A stretch of DNA of 34,988 nt from Pseudarthrobacter albicanus. GTDB lineage: Bacteria > Actinomycetota > Actinomycetes > Actinomycetales > Micrococcaceae. Both the position numbers and the translations under genes were made by a program. Of the stretch, positions 32,576-34,988 are shown in pieces. Position 1 is the stretch's first letter; each line of letters opens with the position of its first letter. The DNA is taken from positions 1 through 34,988 of the forward strand of contig NZ_JAGPOT010000036.1 of the NCBI RefSeq assembly GCF_018224015.1. The letters are read 5' to 3'. The notes under the pieces are model-generated. The model saw nothing but the letters and a program-made list of their open reading frames with translations, ran no database searches and was not told the DNA's origin.

Positions 32576-34866
32576 AACAGCAGATCGATGAAACATATCG
32601 GCCCCCTCGGGCCAGGCGCAAGAGCGTTGGATTCCAAGCGATCGCTTTGGCTGCGTCGACCGGGACCGCGCAGCTCGTGGTGGCCCTACTCTATATCTGG
32701 TCCGCAAGGAGCGCCGGTCCCGAGTCGTTCGGGGTGCTCGTTGCTTCAATAGGCATCGGCACGGCTGCAGTTGGGTTTCTTGATTTTGGTACGAATTCGT
32801 ATTGGTCACGAGAGGTGGCCATAGGTCGGATGTCTCTCGACCTACTTGGTCGTAGGATAGCCAGTAAGATCGTCTTCGCCGCCATGTTGGCTACAGCTTG
32901 GGTGCTCATTTGCCTCTGGTTCATTCCAGGAACTTTCCTCTGGATCGCATCGCCGATTGCTTTTTCTTCGTTGCTTAATCAGTCCTTTCAGGTAAGTCTG
33001 AGAGGAATAGCACGGGGGGATCTGGTGTCCTTCTCGATTCTGTCTGATCGATTGGTAGCTCTATTGGCATTCGGCGCAATGGTCCTTGGTGGAGTTTCCA
33101 TTATCGACTGTCTCTGGCTTAGTTTGACGCTAGGATCCCTGTGGGCCGCAGTGAGCGGATGGCTCCTGACTCCGGCTGGTGCTCGGCCCCTGCTACGACT
33201 GGACCTTACGACCAACCCATGGAAGTCAGCCGGACACTATGGATTGGCAAATGTGGCTTTCAGCGCGCAATCTCTAGACACGCCGATAATGACGGTATTC
33301 GGAGGGCCAACGGCCGCTGGCATTTACGCCGCGGTCGCGCGCTGGACTCAACCCATGGGAATGTTGGCGAATGCTTTTTCGTCGGCTGCTGCACCGCACA
33401 TGGCACGCGCGACCACCGGCGTAGAAGCTTGGCACCATGTCAAGCGATCAATCTGGTTGCCCGCGGCGGCAATCCTGGCGTGCCTGTGCATAGCTGTCGC
33501 ATCGCCGATTCTCGTGCTGCTACTGATCGGTGGGGCATATGGGGATTCCGCCGCGGTTCTCCAGATCCTGGCGTTGGGCACTATTCCTGCGATTGCAAAC
33601 CAGCCTCTGTTTGTATTTCTCCAGGCGAGGGGCCTCGATAAGCCGGTTTCGTTTCTCGCAATGATCAATGTGGTCGTTCAGCTTGGTCTGGTTGCCATCC
33701 TATCTGCATATATGGGCGCCATAGGCGCCGCACTGGCTGCCGCAGTGTCGCAACTCGTGATGCTGGTTGGCCTAATCACTATCGTGGCAGTTAATCGCCA
33801 TGGAATCGCGAAGAGGGGGAAAGTGTCGAGGCAACCTGCTAGAGCCCGCGAGATTCGGGTAGTGCAAGTCCTGCTTAGCCCCCGCATTGGCGGGGCTGAA
33901 GCGTTAGTGGCTTCCCTGAATACATGCTGGCAAGATTCTGCAGTTAGATCGTCTACCGTGTATCTGGATGAAACGACGTCGGCCCCGCGTGGTCGTTTCG
34001 AACGGATTATTCGTCTGGCGTTAGAACTCCGAAAGCGCCGCCCCGACGTGATCCTCGCCCACAGCGCCATACCAAACATCTATGCGCGCATCGCGGCTCC
34101 GCCTCGCACGCCTGTTGTCACGGTCCTCCACAGCGCCGGTGATGACTTCAAGGGTGTGAAAATGCGATTCGTGGAGTGGCTATTGAGCGCTAGAACCGCC
34201 TGTGTGGTCGCGGTTAGCCAAGGACAGAGAGAGAGGTATGGCGAACACTTCCCGCGGGCAAAACGAATCGTCGTCATTCCGAACGGCATAAGATCCGATA
34301 TTCGGACTAGAACCAAGGCTTCCAAGCATCTAAAGTCGATGGCGACTATAGCTCGAGTGGCCACTCAAAAGAATCCAGTTCTTTGGACGGAGGTGGCCAG
34401 TCGCCTTTCACAACAAGGATCAACTCTGGAAATGACTTGGTGGGGACCTGTAACGAGCGAGCCCGGACTCCAGACGCTGGTGGAGAGTTTCCGTTCCACC
34501 CGATCCGCCGGCAGATTCGCTGGCCCCACTGACGATCCGGGAACGGTGCTTGAGATGTCCGACGCCTTGTTCCACCCGGCAGATAGGGAGGCGCACAGCA
34601 TCGGCATACTCGAGGCGGCTGCTGCTGGCCTTCCGATTTTGTGTTCCACCGCGGTAGCGGCGACCCTCCCGTCGAATATTGTCGCGTTGCCATTCGAAAA
34701 AGGAAATGCGGAATCGGCACTTCGCTCGATTAACGAGCTTGGAGACCGATGGTCGGACTTGTCGAACCAAGCCATTTCGGCTGCAATCGGAGTAAAAGAA
34801 ATGTTTTCCATCAAAAACTGCGCCGACGAATACGTAAAGCTAATTCATGAGGTGCTGCGACACTAG
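32572..34866 (+). CDS. Wzx-type flippase fused to a GT4 glycosyltransferase
   Basis: This uninterrupted 764-aa frame has two parts. Residues 1-417 are a polysaccharide flippase of the Wzx/MATE-like superfamily with about twelve hydrophobic segments (for example GTAQLVVALLYIWSARSAGP, ESFGVLVASIGIGTAAVGFL and the late IGAALAAAVSQLVMLVGLIT). Residues 418-764 are a GT4 enzyme: VVQVLLSPRIGGAEALVASL, VVTVLHSAGDDFKG, VAVSQGQRERYG and the donor motif EAHSIGILE (E673-x7-E681). Flippase and transferase are normally separate genes. At the junction GAGGGGG lies three bases before an in-frame GTG (33823), so a free 347-aa transferase could also be made. The ATG overlaps the preceding stop (ATGA). The flippase would move the lipid-linked unit across the membrane, with the fused enzyme on the cytoplasmic side. 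Confidence 0.88.
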   Translation: MKQQIDETYRPPRARRKSVGFQAIALAASTGTAQLVVALLYIWSARSAGPESFGVLVASIGIGTAAVGFLDFGTNSYWSREVAIGRMSLDLLGRRIASKIVFAAMLATAWVLICLWFIPGTFLWIASPIAFSSLLNQSFQVSLRGIARGDLVSFSILSDRLVALLAFGAMVLGGVSIIDCLWLSLTLGSLWAAVSGWLLTPAGARPLLRLDLTTNPWKSAGHYGLANVAFSAQSLDTPIMTVFGGPTAAGIYAAVARWTQPMGMLANAFSSAAAPHMARATTGVEAWHHVKRSIWLPAAAILACLCIAVASPILVLLLIGGAYGDSAAVLQILALGTIPAIANQPLFVFLQARGLDKPVSFLAMINVVVQLGLVAILSAYMGAIGAALAAAVSQLVMLVGLITIVAVNRHGIAKRGKVSRQPARAREIRVVQVLLSPRIGGAEALVASLNTCWQDSAVRSSTVYLDETTSAPRGRFERIIRLALELRKRRPDVILAHSAIPNIYARIAAPPRTPVVTVLHSAGDDFKGVKMRFVEWLLSARTACVVAVSQGQRERYGEHFPRAKRIVVIPNGIRSDIRTRTKASKHLKSMATIARVATQKNPVLWTEVASRLSQQGSTLEMTWWGPVTSEPGLQTLVESFRSTRSAGRFAGPTDDPGTVLEMSDALFHPADREAHSIGILEAAAAGLPILCSTAVAATLPSNIVALPFEKGNAESALRSINELGDRWSDLSNQAISAAIGVKEMFSIKNCADEYVKLIHEVLRH

Positions 34867-34988
34867 CACCAGGGCTCCGGTCATGGTGGGGTGATGGGTT
34901 TTCGGGTTCGTTGAGTTTCCGGTGTTTTTGATGGCTGGAGGGCTGTTAATCTGATCCGCTCTGTGAGAAAATAGATTTGTGCTGATTT
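34867..34988. other. Intergenic sequence at the right edge
   Basis: After the fusion gene the last 122 bases hold no gene start that I can support and no clear stem-loop terminator. The final 50 or so bases are AT-rich (AGAAAATAGATTTG) and could belong to a promoter or an element end beyond the window. Confidence 0.4.

Noticed and set aside
34867..34988. AT-rich right edge considered as an insertion-sequence end
   Set aside because: No inverted repeat or transposase sequence is visible before the window stops.

Overview
This is a high-GC actinobacterial chromosome segment. The paaABCDE operon with a TetR-type (PaaR-like) operator, the LAxTG-type sorting signal, the CYTH-CHAD and PPK2 proteins and the codon usage suggest Micrococcales, most like Arthrobacter/Pseudarthrobacter. 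The genus is inferred from gene content and was not tested. No tRNA, rRNA or CRISPR array was seen.

Layout. (1) 1-3810, minus strand: a tight four-gene cassette with a GAF-PP2C phosphatase, a membrane cellulose-synthase-like GT2 enzyme with a large insertion in its catalytic domain, a STAS anti-anti-sigma protein and an RsbW-like kinase cut by the window edge. (2) 4062-8852: a PPK2 polyphosphate kinase diverging from a YbdK-type glutamate-cysteine ligase-like enzyme, then an 88-aa protein and a CYTH-CHAD protein. (3) 8853-9886: decayed gene fragments (SRPBCC-like, two RES-domain pieces head to head, DUF4386) plus one of two copies of a 114-bp repeat with inverted arms; the other copy is at 6597-6710. 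(4) 9926-12436, minus strand: an XRE regulator/Fic toxin-antitoxin-like pair with a two-box operator, a 5'-truncated LCP (LytR-CpsA-Psr) remnant and a low-molecular-weight tyrosine phosphatase. (5) 12624-17562: paaABCDE and a PaaG-like crotonase for aerobic phenylacetate breakdown. (6) 17614-18507: galU.

(7) 18542-34866 is an exopolysaccharide locus with two divergent arms starting near 28.25 kb. The minus arm runs WcaI-like glycosyltransferase, gmd, fcl, WbaP-like initiating transferase, UDP-glucose dehydrogenase, DUF4012 protein, a surface protein with a duplicated LANTG motif, and VanZ. The plus arm runs a WcaF-like acetyltransferase, a GT2, a GT4-like enzyme, a second acetyltransferase, another GT4-like enzyme and a 764-aa flippase-glycosyltransferase fusion. 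The plus arm is visibly more AT-rich than the rest, as expected of an exchanged polysaccharide cassette.

How the genes fit: GalU makes UDP-glucose, Ugd oxidises it to UDP-glucuronate, and Gmd and Fcl make GDP-L-fucose. The WbaP-like enzyme starts the repeat unit on undecaprenyl phosphate, the glycosyltransferases extend it, the acetyltransferases decorate it, and the Wzx-like half of the fusion would export it. The predicted product is a fucose- and probably glucuronate-containing, acetylated polymer resembling colanic acid. No Wzy polymerase is visible and may lie beyond the right edge. The most unusual items are the Wzx-GT fusion with an internal start signal, the GT2 insertion linked to a partner-switching cassette, the Fic active-site variant with its operator pair, and the 114-bp repeat in the gene graveyard.
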